Assembly: GCA_018368345.1 (NCBI GenBank)
Contig: JAGZEK010000027.1
Span: 1 to 10,336 of the forward strand
Length of the DNA: 10,336 nt
Direction of reading: 5' to 3'
Origin: Collinsella sp.
GTDB lineage: Bacteria > Actinomycetota > Coriobacteriia > Coriobacteriales > Coriobacteriaceae
Shown: piece after piece, positions 1-6,338 of the stretch
Position numbering within the stretch: position 1 is the first letter of the stretch
How the letters are laid out: each line of letters opens with the position of its first letter
Notes under the pieces: model-generated
The model's database searches: none
Seen by the model: only the letters and a program-made list of their open reading frames with translations
What the model was told of the DNA's origin: nothing
Made by a program: the position numbers and the translations under genes

Positions 1-265
1 GACGAAACTGGAGAGGAGGTATTACGAGCTCCTGTGCGAATTGGAGAGAGCGCTCCCGCAAACTGCCTCTTGACAACTTATAGGAGCGTCGGTTTTGTTT
101 TTTCGCTTTGTGGCATGGTCGGGGATGGGCGGTTAAACGTAGTAGATGGGCCCATTTCATGGCGGGCGGATCATGCAGCAGCTTGTTGCGCCTCCTGCCG
201 TTCGGTTTTTCGATGGGTGGGTATACTTTCCACCGCAATACAGGCCGGAATGAGGAGGTATCCAA
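1..265. other. 5' flank with no convincing gene
   Basis: No protein I recognise is encoded here on either strand. Frame 1 of the plus strand is open from the window edge to 306, but its translation is low in recognisable structure, has no well-spaced ribosome binding site, and runs through the promoter and ribosome binding site of the next gene, so I do not call it. A lone TTGACA (70-75) has no matching -10 at normal spacing. The stretch probably contains the end of an upstream transcription unit plus the promoter of the membrane-protein gene. Confidence 0.5.
201..227 (+). promoter_or_regulatory. Probable promoter of the membrane-protein gene
   Basis: A TATACT hexamer (222-227) matches the sigma-70-type -10 consensus at five of six positions. 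It is preceded by a weak -35, TTCGGT (201-206), with a short 15-base spacer. A start about seven bases downstream would give a leader of roughly 30 bases before the ATG at 266. The -10 is convincing, the -35 is not. Confidence 0.4.
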
Positions 266-1279
266 ATGCCGGACAACGGATCAATTCAAAAAAGAGACGC
301 GTATGAGATGGCTCATGGGCGTCCTGTCCAGATAACCGAGCATACGACGGTAACCGAGCTGCAGCCCAGCCTGTCCGATGTCGTGTGCGCAAACAAAAAG
401 CTCCAGATTGGCTTTATCGTTGCGCTCGTGGTGCTGGCGCTGCTGTCGGGCTTTGTAGCTCGTCCGCATTTTGCCGATACCAAGACTTGGGACTCCACCA
501 TCGAGGTCATCGATCAAAAGAAAGGTAACGTACTGGCGCTCACGACCTCGTGCGTGGCGCTATCTGCGGGCATTACCGCGCTGCCGGGTGATACGGGAAC
601 GCCGGTTGCCGAGCAGCTCGCGCAGCTTTCAGGCAACTTGGGCATCGTGCTTGCCGTGCTCTATCTCGAGAAATATCTGCTGACTATTTTGTGGTCGGTT
701 GGCCTAGGCATCTTAATCCCGTTTGCGTTGGTGCTCTTTGCGGTGTCGCTTGGCATTCATGGGCGCTGGAGCACGAGCGCCGTCCTGCGCCGCGTGGCGA
801 CTCGCGTGCTGGTGGTTGCCATGATCGGCATGGCGTTGGTGCCTGCAAGCGTATGGGTGTCGCAAAAGGTCGACGAAACGTATCGAGTGAGCATCGAGGC
901 AGCCGAGCAAAAGGCGGCCGACGCTGCGAGTGCGGCAGATAGCGACAGCTCCAAAGCAAGCAAGAAAAAGACCGAGTCCACAGAGTCCAAGAGCGTGCTT
1001 GAGCAGCTTGCCGACGGTGCCTCGGGTCTCGTCACGTCGGTGACCAGCGGTGCCAAGCAGATGACCGATGAAATTGTGCAGCAGGTGACCGATCTGATCG
1101 AAGGTGTCATCGTGATGATCGTGACCTCGTGCGTGATTCCACTGTTGGTGCTCGCGGCGTTTTTGTGGCTGGGGCACGTGCTACTGGGGATTGATATTTC
1201 CGGCCCGGCGAACTATTTGACGGGTCGCTTTCTGAGCGCTCCGTCCAAACATGCCAAGAAGAGCGGACGGTCTGAGTAG
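266..1279 (+). CDS. Uncharacterised multi-span membrane protein
   Basis: I do not recognise this 337-residue protein as any named family. The start at 266 is supported by AGGAGG (253-258) seven bases upstream; an in-frame ATG at 308 lacks such a site. Residues 47-65 form a first membrane span, about 140-163 and 177-198 two more, and about 280-306 the last. Residues 200-280 are a charged, Ala/Lys/Glu/Ser-rich, possibly coiled-coil soluble segment. Between spans 1 and 2, residues 93-123 carry a distinctive small-residue motif (SAGITALPGDTGTP followed by VAEQLAQLSGNLG) that looks conserved rather than random. The C-terminus is basic. The gene stands alone between its own promoter and a strong terminator, so the neighbouring sugar genes say little about its job. 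A transport, envelope or toxin-like role is possible, but nothing visible decides between them. Confidence 0.75.
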   Translation: MPDNGSIQKRDAYEMAHGRPVQITEHTTVTELQPSLSDVVCANKKLQIGFIVALVVLALLSGFVARPHFADTKTWDSTIEVIDQKKGNVLALTTSCVALSAGITALPGDTGTPVAEQLAQLSGNLGIVLAVLYLEKYLLTILWSVGLGILIPFALVLFAVSLGIHGRWSTSAVLRRVATRVLVVAMIGMALVPASVWVSQKVDETYRVSIEAAEQKAADAASAADSDSSKASKKKTESTESKSVLEQLADGASGLVTSVTSGAKQMTDEIVQQVTDLIEGVIVMIVTSCVIPLLVLAAFLWLGHVLLGIDISGPANYLTGRFLSAPSKHAKKSGRSE

Positions 1280-1313
1280 CTAAAACAGCTGTATATACCG
1301 GGGAATACCGCCG

Positions 1314-1353
1314 AAGGGCGGCCGAGACACGTTCTCGGCCGCCCTTTTGTTTG
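1314..1353 (+). terminator. Intrinsic terminator after the membrane-protein gene
   Basis: A perfect 14-bp stem (AAGGGCGGCCGAGA at 1314-1327 with its complement at 1333-1346) closes a 5-base loop. It is followed by a T-rich tract, TTTTGTTTGTT (from 1345). It lies 35 bases after the stop codon at 1279 and isolates this gene from the lac cluster. Confidence 0.9.
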
Positions 1354-1417
1354 TTGAATACGTGGTAAGCCGGGCCTTCCCTGAGCCTAAACGGTCGCCA
1401 ATCATCCGCGAACGGTA

Positions 1418-1437
1418 TTTGTTCAAAAAAGAACAAA
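1418..1437. promoter_or_regulatory. Palindromic operator candidate upstream of lacA
   Basis: TTTGTTC and GAACAAA form a perfect 7-bp inverted repeat separated by six A residues. The TGTTC-N6-GAACA core resembles operators of DeoR-family regulators such as GlpR, and DeoR-family LacR proteins control lac tagatose operons in streptococci and staphylococci. No DeoR-type regulator gene is present in the window, so the regulator is inferred. Confidence 0.5.
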
Positions 1438-1463
1438 GATAAACAAATAGTTATTGCAGTAAA

Positions 1464-1493
1464 TGTTTGAATGTGTTCAAATAAACATGAACA
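1464..1493. promoter_or_regulatory. Second palindromic operator candidate upstream of lacA
   Basis: TTTGAA (1466-1471) and TTCAAA (1476-1481) form a perfect 6-bp inverted repeat around TGTG, nested inside an outer TGTTT (1464-1468) / AAACA (1483-1487) pair. The words GTTCAAA and ATAAACA both occur here and at the upstream site (1421-1427 and 1439-1445), suggesting one protein binds both. The promoter probably lies within this AT-rich 1415-1495 stretch, but I could not settle on one -35/-10 pair. The rest of the 1354-1587 gap shows nothing else apart from the lacA ribosome binding site. Confidence 0.45.
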
Positions 1494-1587
1494 GTGAAGA
1501 ACCGCACATTCAGATGCCCGGACCTGAACGCGATTCAACACTTCCAAACAGAAACTACGCACCTGCGTATCTCTCAAGGAGGATGTC

Positions 1588-2016
1588 ATGAGGGTTGTAA
1601 TCGCTTCCGATGCCGACGGTATGTCGATGAAGGAGTCCATCAAGGAGATGCTCATCGCTGACGGTCACGAGGTCGTCGACTATTCCGAGACCCCTGCTGC
1701 GGACTTTGTCGATTCCGCGACCGCCGTTGCCAAGGACCTGCTGGAGCACAAGGATTCCCAGGGCTTCGCATTCGATAAGTACGGCGTCGGCTCCTATATG
1801 GCCGCCGTCAAGATCAAGGGCATGGTCGTCGCCAACATTTCCGACGAGCGTTCCGCCTACATGACCCGCGAGCACAACGGCTCGCGCATGGTCACCATGG
1901 GCCCGGGCGTTGTGGGCACCGAGGTCGCCAAGAAGATCGCCCGCGAGTTCCTGCGCGCCCAGTACGCCGGCGGCCGTCACCAGATCCGTGTCGACATGCT
2001 CAACAAGATGGCCTAA
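1588..2016 (+). CDS. lacA: Galactose-6-phosphate isomerase subunit LacA
   Basis: LacA with LacB forms the cytoplasmic isomerase that converts D-galactose-6-phosphate to D-tagatose-6-phosphate, the first step of the tagatose pathway. The 142-residue length equals the usual family length. The RpiB/LacA/LacB fold is recognisable from VVIASDADG at the N-terminus, DFVDSATAVAKD in the middle, KIKGMVVANISDERSAYMT, HNGSRMVTMG, and the very conserved C-terminal GGRHQIRVDMLNKM. As is typical of LacA, the position of the catalytic cysteine loop of RpiB/LacB is occupied by a Cys-free DKYGVGS segment, so activity should need LacB. AAGGAGG (1576-1582) sits five bases before the ATG. The gene leads the cluster, 63 bases before lacB, and its strongly C-ending codon choice suggests high expression. 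Confidence 0.95.
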   Translation: MRVVIASDADGMSMKESIKEMLIADGHEVVDYSETPAADFVDSATAVAKDLLEHKDSQGFAFDKYGVGSYMAAVKIKGMVVANISDERSAYMTREHNGSRMVTMGPGVVGTEVAKKIAREFLRAQYAGGRHQIRVDMLNKMA

Positions 2017-2079
2017 CGAGAGCCACCGAGAACTCGAATTTCTATCTCAACTTGTGAATTCAGACGAAAGGACGTTCTG

Positions 2080-2604
2080 ATGAAGAAGACCATCGCAATC
2101 GGTTGCGACCATATCGTTACGGACGAGAAGATCTATCTGGCCGACCGCCTGGAGCAGGCTGGCTACAAGGTGCTCGACTGCGGCACCTACAGCCACACCC
2201 GTACGCACTATCCCATCTACGGTAAGGCCGTGGGCGAGGCTGTTGCCAGCGGCAAGGCCGACTTTGGCGTGGCCCTGTGCGGCACCGGCATCGGCATCAC
2301 CAACGCCGTCAACAAGGTTCCCGGCGCCCGCTGCGCGCTGGTCCGCGACATGACCTCTGCCCTGTATGCCCGTCGCGAGCTCAACGCCAACATCGTGGGC
2401 TTTGGCGGCAAGATCACCGGCGAATTCCTGATGGCCGACATCATGCTTGCCTTCCTGGAGGAGCCCTACGAGAAGACCCCCGAGCACGATGCCCTGATCG
2501 CCAAGATCGACGCCTGCAACAAGGCCGACGCCGAGGCTCAGGCCGACCCGCACTTCTTTGACGAGTTCCTCGAGAAGTGGGACCGCGGCGAATACCATGA
2601 CTAG
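2080..2604 (+). CDS. lacB: Galactose-6-phosphate isomerase subunit LacB
   Basis: Partner subunit of LacA in the galactose-6-phosphate to tagatose-6-phosphate isomerase. The protein has 174 residues, against about 171 in staphylococcal LacB. Diagnostic segments are GCDHIVTD (8-15), TRTHYPI, the active-site loop CGTGIGI (67-73, with Cys67 the presumed catalytic residue by analogy with RpiB), NAVNKVPGAR, ALVRDMTSALYA, ELNAN, GFGGKITGE, and a C-terminal ADPHFFDEFLEKWDRGEYHD almost identical to the Gram-positive lac-operon proteins as I remember them. The ATG at 2080 follows AAAGGA (2067-2072) by seven bases. Codon use is as biased as in lacA, fitting joint high expression of the two subunits. Confidence 0.96.
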   Translation: MKKTIAIGCDHIVTDEKIYLADRLEQAGYKVLDCGTYSHTRTHYPIYGKAVGEAVASGKADFGVALCGTGIGITNAVNKVPGARCALVRDMTSALYARRELNANIVGFGGKITGEFLMADIMLAFLEEPYEKTPEHDALIAKIDACNKADAEAQADPHFFDEFLEKWDRGEYHD

Positions 2605-2636
2605 CGGGTATCCGGCGTAATTTACTAGTCCGTTGA

Positions 2637-2675
2637 CGGCTCGCGTTTCTGTGAGGGGGCGCGGGCCGGTTTTCT
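2637..2675 (+). terminator. Possible attenuating terminator between lacB and lacX
   Basis: CGGCTCGCG (2637-2645) can pair with CGCGGGCCG (2660-2668) in a 9-bp stem with one G-U pair. It is followed directly by GTTTTCT (2669-2675). The 14-base loop is large and the U-tract short, so I read this as a weak or partial terminator that could lower lacX-lacC relative to lacAB. It could also be a chance hairpin in GC-rich DNA. Confidence 0.4.
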
Positions 2676-2723
2676 ATCAGCCCTATTCACTCGGCGGGCT
2701 GGCGTAAGAAAGGGAAGGCTCCT

Positions 2724-3605
2724 ATGGAGTTTGTTCTTGATAACGGTTCTGTTCGCGTGGCACTGAGCACGGCTGGCGGATCGTTCACTTCGATTAAAGC
2801 CAACGGTCGCGAGTACCTGTGGCAGGGCGATCCTTCGGTCTGGTCGGGCCAGGCACCCATTTGCTTTCCGATTTGCGGCGGCCTTCGTGACGGCCGCGCG
2901 ATGACCATGGGCGGCCGCGAGGTCAAGCTTGCCCGCCACGGCTTTGCCCGCAAGCAGGAGTGGAAGCTCGAGGAGCAGGGCGATAACATGGTCGCGCTGA
3001 GCCTGAGCTCTGCCGACCATGCCGAGTTGCTCGAGCAGTACCCGTATCCGTTTAAGATCGTTGCTCGTTACGCGATCGATTCGGAAAAGGTGGCCGTGTC
3101 GTACGAGGTGACCAATGAGGGTACCGAGGACATGCCGTTCTTTGTGGGCGGTCACCCCGGCTTTACGTGCCCGCTCGACGAGGGCGAGTCCTATGACGAT
3201 TACGAGCTCCGTTTTGAGCAGCGTGAGGCCGCCGAGCTTTGTACTGCCGTCCCCTCGACGGGCCTGATTGATGTTGAGCATCGCAGCAAGAACCCCATGA
3301 TCGGCCAGAACCTGCCGCTTACCCACGAACTCTTCGACTTCGCGGAGACCATCTTTGACGTGCTCGAGAGCCGCGTGGTTACGCTGACCAAGAAAACCGA
3401 GGACAAGGGCGTGCGCCTAACGTTCCGCGATATGCCGTACCTGATTGTGTGGAGCAAGCCCGAAGGCGACTTTGTGGCCGTGGAACCGTGGGGCGGCCTG
3501 TCCACCTGCTCCGACGAGGACGATATTCTGGAGCACAAGCGTGGCTGCCTGGTTGCCAAGCCGGGGGAGACCGTCACCCGCGGTTTTGAGATCGAGATCC
3601 TTTAA
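2724..3605 (+). CDS. lacX: Aldose 1-epimerase family protein, LacX-like
   Basis: A 293-residue member of the galactose mutarotase-like superfamily, of the LacX/YeaD-like branch rather than classical GalM. Such enzymes interconvert alpha and beta anomers of aldoses; the true substrate of LacX proteins is not firmly established and could be free galactose or a sugar phosphate. Visible signatures are YLWQGDPSVW near residue 31, the RHGFAR motif with His72, GGHPGF with His144, and VAVEPWGGLST with Glu254. The last three supply the expected catalytic His, His and Glu. A GGGAAGG-type site (2712-2718) precedes the ATG by five bases. It lies between lacB and lacC on the same strand, as lacX does near lac genes in lactococci. 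Codon bias is milder than in lacAB. It may also serve the neighbouring galKT pathway, since GalK uses the alpha anomer. Confidence 0.87.
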   Translation: MEFVLDNGSVRVALSTAGGSFTSIKANGREYLWQGDPSVWSGQAPICFPICGGLRDGRAMTMGGREVKLARHGFARKQEWKLEEQGDNMVALSLSSADHAELLEQYPYPFKIVARYAIDSEKVAVSYEVTNEGTEDMPFFVGGHPGFTCPLDEGESYDDYELRFEQREAAELCTAVPSTGLIDVEHRSKNPMIGQNLPLTHELFDFAETIFDVLESRVVTLTKKTEDKGVRLTFRDMPYLIVWSKPEGDFVAVEPWGGLSTCSDEDDILEHKRGCLVAKPGETVTRGFEIEIL

Positions 3606-3661
3606 AGAGCTATCGTATGTTTGGGGTCGCACACGTCGTGCCCCGGAAACAGGAGTTCAAC

Positions 3662-4597
3662 ATGATTCTGACCGTTACCATGAACCCGTCGATCGATACG
3701 CGCTATCAACTCGACAAGCTGATCATCGACGACGTGAACCGCGTGACGCCCGAAAAGACCGCTGGCGGTAAGGGTCTCAACGTGAGCCGCGTGCTGCTGC
3801 AGTTGGGCGACGATGTGCTCGCGACCGGCCTGCTCGGCGGCCACATGGGTGCCTATATGGCCGAGCTTATGGATGCCGACGGCGTCAAGAACGACTTTGT
3901 GCCCATCGCCGGTGAGACGCGCATTTGCCTGAATATTCTGCACGAGGGTAATCAGACCGAGCTGTTGGAGAGCGGTCCGCAGATTGCGCCTGCCGAGCTC
4001 GAGGCCTTTACGGCAAAGTTCGCCGAGCTTGCAGCGAAGGCGGACGTCGTGACGCTTTCGGGTTCGCTGCCGCGTGGCGTCGATGCTGGCTACTATGCCG
4101 AGCTCGTCAAGATTGCCGAGGAGGCGGGCGCCAAGGTGCTGCTCGACACTTCGGGTGCATCGCTGGAGGCCGCGCTGGAGTCCGACGCTAAGCCTGAGCT
4201 CGTAAAGCCCAACCTGACCGAGATTAACGGCCTACTGGGTACGTCCTTTACGACCGATGATGTCGATGCCCTGCGCGAGGCGCTTGCCGCCGATGGCCGC
4301 TTTGCCGGTATCCCCTGGGTTGTCGTATCGATGGGCGCTGCCGGGTCGGTGGGCTTCCATGAGGGTCGCGCGTTCCGTGCCAAGACGCCCGCGATTGCGG
4401 CCGTGAACGCGACGGGTTCCGGCGACTCGACCATCGCTGGCTTTGCGCATGCCATTGCTGCTGGTGCCGACGATGTCACGGTGCTCAAGACCGCCAATAC
4501 CTGCGGCAAGCTCAACGCCATGGATCCCAAGACCGGCCACCTGGTCATGGACCGCTGGGATGAAATCTTCAACAACGTTGTCGTGACTGAACTCTAG
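3662..4597 (+). CDS. lacC: Tagatose-6-phosphate kinase LacC
   Basis: A PfkB/ribokinase-family sugar kinase that phosphorylates tagatose-6-phosphate with ATP to tagatose-1,6-bisphosphate. I place the start at 3662 (MILTVTMNPSIDTRY) because AGGAG (3651-3655) lies six bases upstream and this is the conserved N-terminus; an in-frame ATG at 3617 would add 15 unconserved residues with no ribosome binding site. This gives 311 residues, against about 310 in staphylococcal LacC. Residues 33-43 hold the first PfkB signature (TAGGKGLNVSR), 132-138 LSGSLPR, 183-189 KPNLTEI, and 250-261 the second signature ATGSGDSTIAGF with Asp255 as the presumed catalytic base. 1-Phosphofructokinase is a close relative and some cross-activity is possible, but the adjacent lacAB favour LacC. 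The gene is 56 bases after lacX. No lacD follows it. Confidence 0.92.
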   Translation: MILTVTMNPSIDTRYQLDKLIIDDVNRVTPEKTAGGKGLNVSRVLLQLGDDVLATGLLGGHMGAYMAELMDADGVKNDFVPIAGETRICLNILHEGNQTELLESGPQIAPAELEAFTAKFAELAAKADVVTLSGSLPRGVDAGYYAELVKIAEEAGAKVLLDTSGASLEAALESDAKPELVKPNLTEINGLLGTSFTTDDVDALREALAADGRFAGIPWVVVSMGAAGSVGFHEGRAFRAKTPAIAAVNATGSGDSTIAGFAHAIAAGADDVTVLKTANTCGKLNAMDPKTGHLVMDRWDEIFNNVVVTEL

Positions 4598-4621
4598 GAG
4601 TCGCGGCACCGAACACTCGAA

Positions 4622-4659
4622 AACGGCGCCCGTCGGCGATGTTGCCGGCGGGCGCCGTT
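4622..4659. terminator. Bidirectional terminator between lacC and galT
   Basis: A 16-bp stem with a single G-U pair (4622-4637 with 4644-4659, arms AACGGCGCCCGTCGGC and GCCGGCGGGCGCCGTT) closes a 6-base loop. It sits 24 bases after the lacC stop and about 50 bases past the galT stop on the other strand. On the minus strand it is followed by TTTTC, a better U-tract than the GTTGTC found on the plus strand, so it should work best for galKT and more weakly for lacC. Confidence 0.8.
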
Positions 4660-4709
4660 GTCGTGTGGGCGGTTATGTCGTGGCCGCTGATGAGGCTCGA
4701 ACTCGTATG

Positions 4710-6338
4710 CTACAGCGAGTCGATAAAGCGCTGCTGGGCGGCGCGGCCGGCTTCGTCCCACTTAAAGACGCCGGCGTTGTCGAGCACGTGGCCAAACACC
4801 ACGCCGACCTCCTCGTGCAGGATATCGATGGCGTTGTCGGCCGTAAGTTCATCGGCACGGCGGGCAAAGACATCCAGGGCCCATGCAGCGTGGCTGCGGC
4901 AAAGGTCGTCGCCCTCGAGCGCACCGGCAAGGTCGTAGCTGGTATCGACCTTGGCTGCCAGCAGATGCTCGCGAACGGCGCCGAGCTCGGGAACCAGGCG
5001 CGGCGGTAAAATGGCCAGGCCCATGACCTCGATCAGGCCGATGTTCTCCTTTTTAATATGGTGATACTCGGCATGCGGGTGGAACACGCCTAGCGGATGC
5101 TCGTCGGTCGTAATGTTGCAGCGAAGTGCTAGGTAGGCCTCGTAGATCTCGCCGCCGGCGTTGCCGCGGTAGTTCACGCGGCGGATGACGGGCGTCACGG
5201 TGTTGTGCGCCACGCCGTCGGCTGTATGCGCGATGACGCCCACGGACTCGTCGGTCCATTCACGCCAGGCGAGGATGATCTTCTCAGCAGCGTCGAGCAG
5301 CTGAGCGCGGTCGTGCGAGCGCAGGCGCAGCACCGAAAGCGGCCACTGCAGCACGGTGCCGCTGACCTGGTCAAATCCGGGCACGTTAAACTGCGAGACC
5401 TCGGCCGCGTGCATCATGGGGAACTCGTGCGCGCCGCCCTGGAAGTGGTCGTGCGACAGGATCGAGCCGCCCACGATGGGCAGGTCGGCGTTGGAACCGA
5501 TAAAGTAGTGCGGGAACAGGTCCACAAAGTCGAGCAGGCAGGAGAGGCCCTTGCGATCGACGTGCATCGGACGATGCTCGGAGCTCATGGCAATGCAATG
5601 CTCGTTAAAGTATGCGTACGGGCTGTACTGGAAACCCCAGCGTTCGCCGTCGAGCTGGATGGGGATGATGCGCAGATTCTGACGCGCGGGATGAGCGCCG
5701 CCGTCGGCCGCGGCGGAGCGCCCAGGGTAGCCCTCATTTTCGATGCACAGCTGGCAGGCGGGATACTTCTCGCCCGTGTTCTTGGCAGCGCCGGCCGCGG
5801 CGATATCGCGCGGGTCCTTCTCGGGCTTTGACAGGTTGATGGTGATCTCAAGGTCGCCCCAGTTGGTGGGGGTGCTCCATTTGATGTTGCGTGCGATGGC
5901 GGCGCGGCGTACGTAGCCGGCGTCGCAGCACAGGCCGTAGAACCAGTCGGTTGCGGCGCGAGGCTCGTTGACGCCCATACGGCCGGTGAACTCGTCAATC
6001 ACGACAGAGGGGCGCGGCATGAGCATGCCCATGATACGCATGGCGATGCGGTCGCGGCCCGATGCCGTGTCCTCGGTGGCACCATTGACAACGGCGGCTT
6101 CGGAAAGCGCGGCGAGTGTGCCCTCCAGATCAAAGTCGGGGAGGGTGTCGGGGTGCAAGATCGAGAGCTTCTCGGTCTGCAGCGCCCAGGTCATGTCGAG
6201 TGCCGGGCCCGTGGCGCCGATGCACTCCAGAATGGTGTTGTAAGCCCAGATGCGATCGTCCTGTCCGATCATGGACCGGTGGATGGCGTACTCAATCAGG
6301 CCCTGCGCGGCCTCGCGCACGTTGGTCATTACAGCCAT
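4710..6338 (-). CDS. galT: UDP-glucose--hexose-1-phosphate uridylyltransferase, class II
   Basis: Second Leloir enzyme: exchanges galactose-1-phosphate with UDP-glucose to give UDP-galactose and glucose-1-phosphate in the cytoplasm. It is the class II form typical of Firmicutes and Actinomycetota, not the shorter E. coli type. Signatures are YPACQLCIENEGYPGR (192-207, with a CxxC), HPARQNLRIIP (216-226), QYSPYAYFNEHC, EHRPMHVDR, GSNADLPIVGGSIL (281-294), and the active-site HDHFQGG (296-302), where His298 is the likely nucleophile by analogy. At 542 residues it is somewhat longer than the roughly 490-515 I expect; a short Ala/Gly insert at about 208-215 accounts for part. The start at 6338 overlaps the end of galK by 10 bases and has AAGGGGG ten bases upstream inside galK, so translation is probably coupled. 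A second ATG at residue 4 overlaps the galK stop as TAATG and is an alternative start. Confidence 0.94.
   Translation of the reverse strand: MAVMTNVREAAQGLIEYAIHRSMIGQDDRIWAYNTILECIGATGPALDMTWALQTEKLSILHPDTLPDFDLEGTLAALSEAAVVNGATEDTASGRDRIAMRIMGMLMPRPSVVIDEFTGRMGVNEPRAATDWFYGLCCDAGYVRRAAIARNIKWSTPTNWGDLEITINLSKPEKDPRDIAAAGAAKNTGEKYPACQLCIENEGYPGRSAAADGGAHPARQNLRIIPIQLDGERWGFQYSPYAYFNEHCIAMSSEHRPMHVDRKGLSCLLDFVDLFPHYFIGSNADLPIVGGSILSHDHFQGGAHEFPMMHAAEVSQFNVPGFDQVSGTVLQWPLSVLRLRSHDRAQLLDAAEKIILAWREWTDESVGVIAHTADGVAHNTVTPVIRRVNYRGNAGGEIYEAYLALRCNITTDEHPLGVFHPHAEYHHIKKENIGLIEVMGLAILPPRLVPELGAVREHLLAAKVDTSYDLAGALEGDDLCRSHAAWALDVFARRADELTADNAIDILHEEVGVVFGHVLDNAGVFKWDEAGRAAQQRFIDSL

Noticed and set aside
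70..98. TTGACA as a -35 box with a promoter near 95
   Set aside because: The bases at 16-18 spacing are T-rich but do not resemble TATAAT, and TATAGG follows too closely to serve.
131..146. GGTTAAACGTAGTAG as a fourth copy of the galK operator
   Set aside because: It resembles TGTTAACGTACTC only if one extra A is allowed, which breaks the spacing around the central CG that matters for LacI-type binding.
34..306. 90-residue plus-strand open frame starting with GTG
   Set aside because: The AGGAGG upstream is about 14 bases away, the product has no recognisable features, and the frame overlaps the promoter, ribosome binding site and first codons of the membrane-protein gene.
3617..3661. Upstream ATG start for lacC adding 15 residues
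   Set aside because: There is no ribosome binding site before it, and the conserved LacC N-terminus begins at 3662 directly behind AGGAG.
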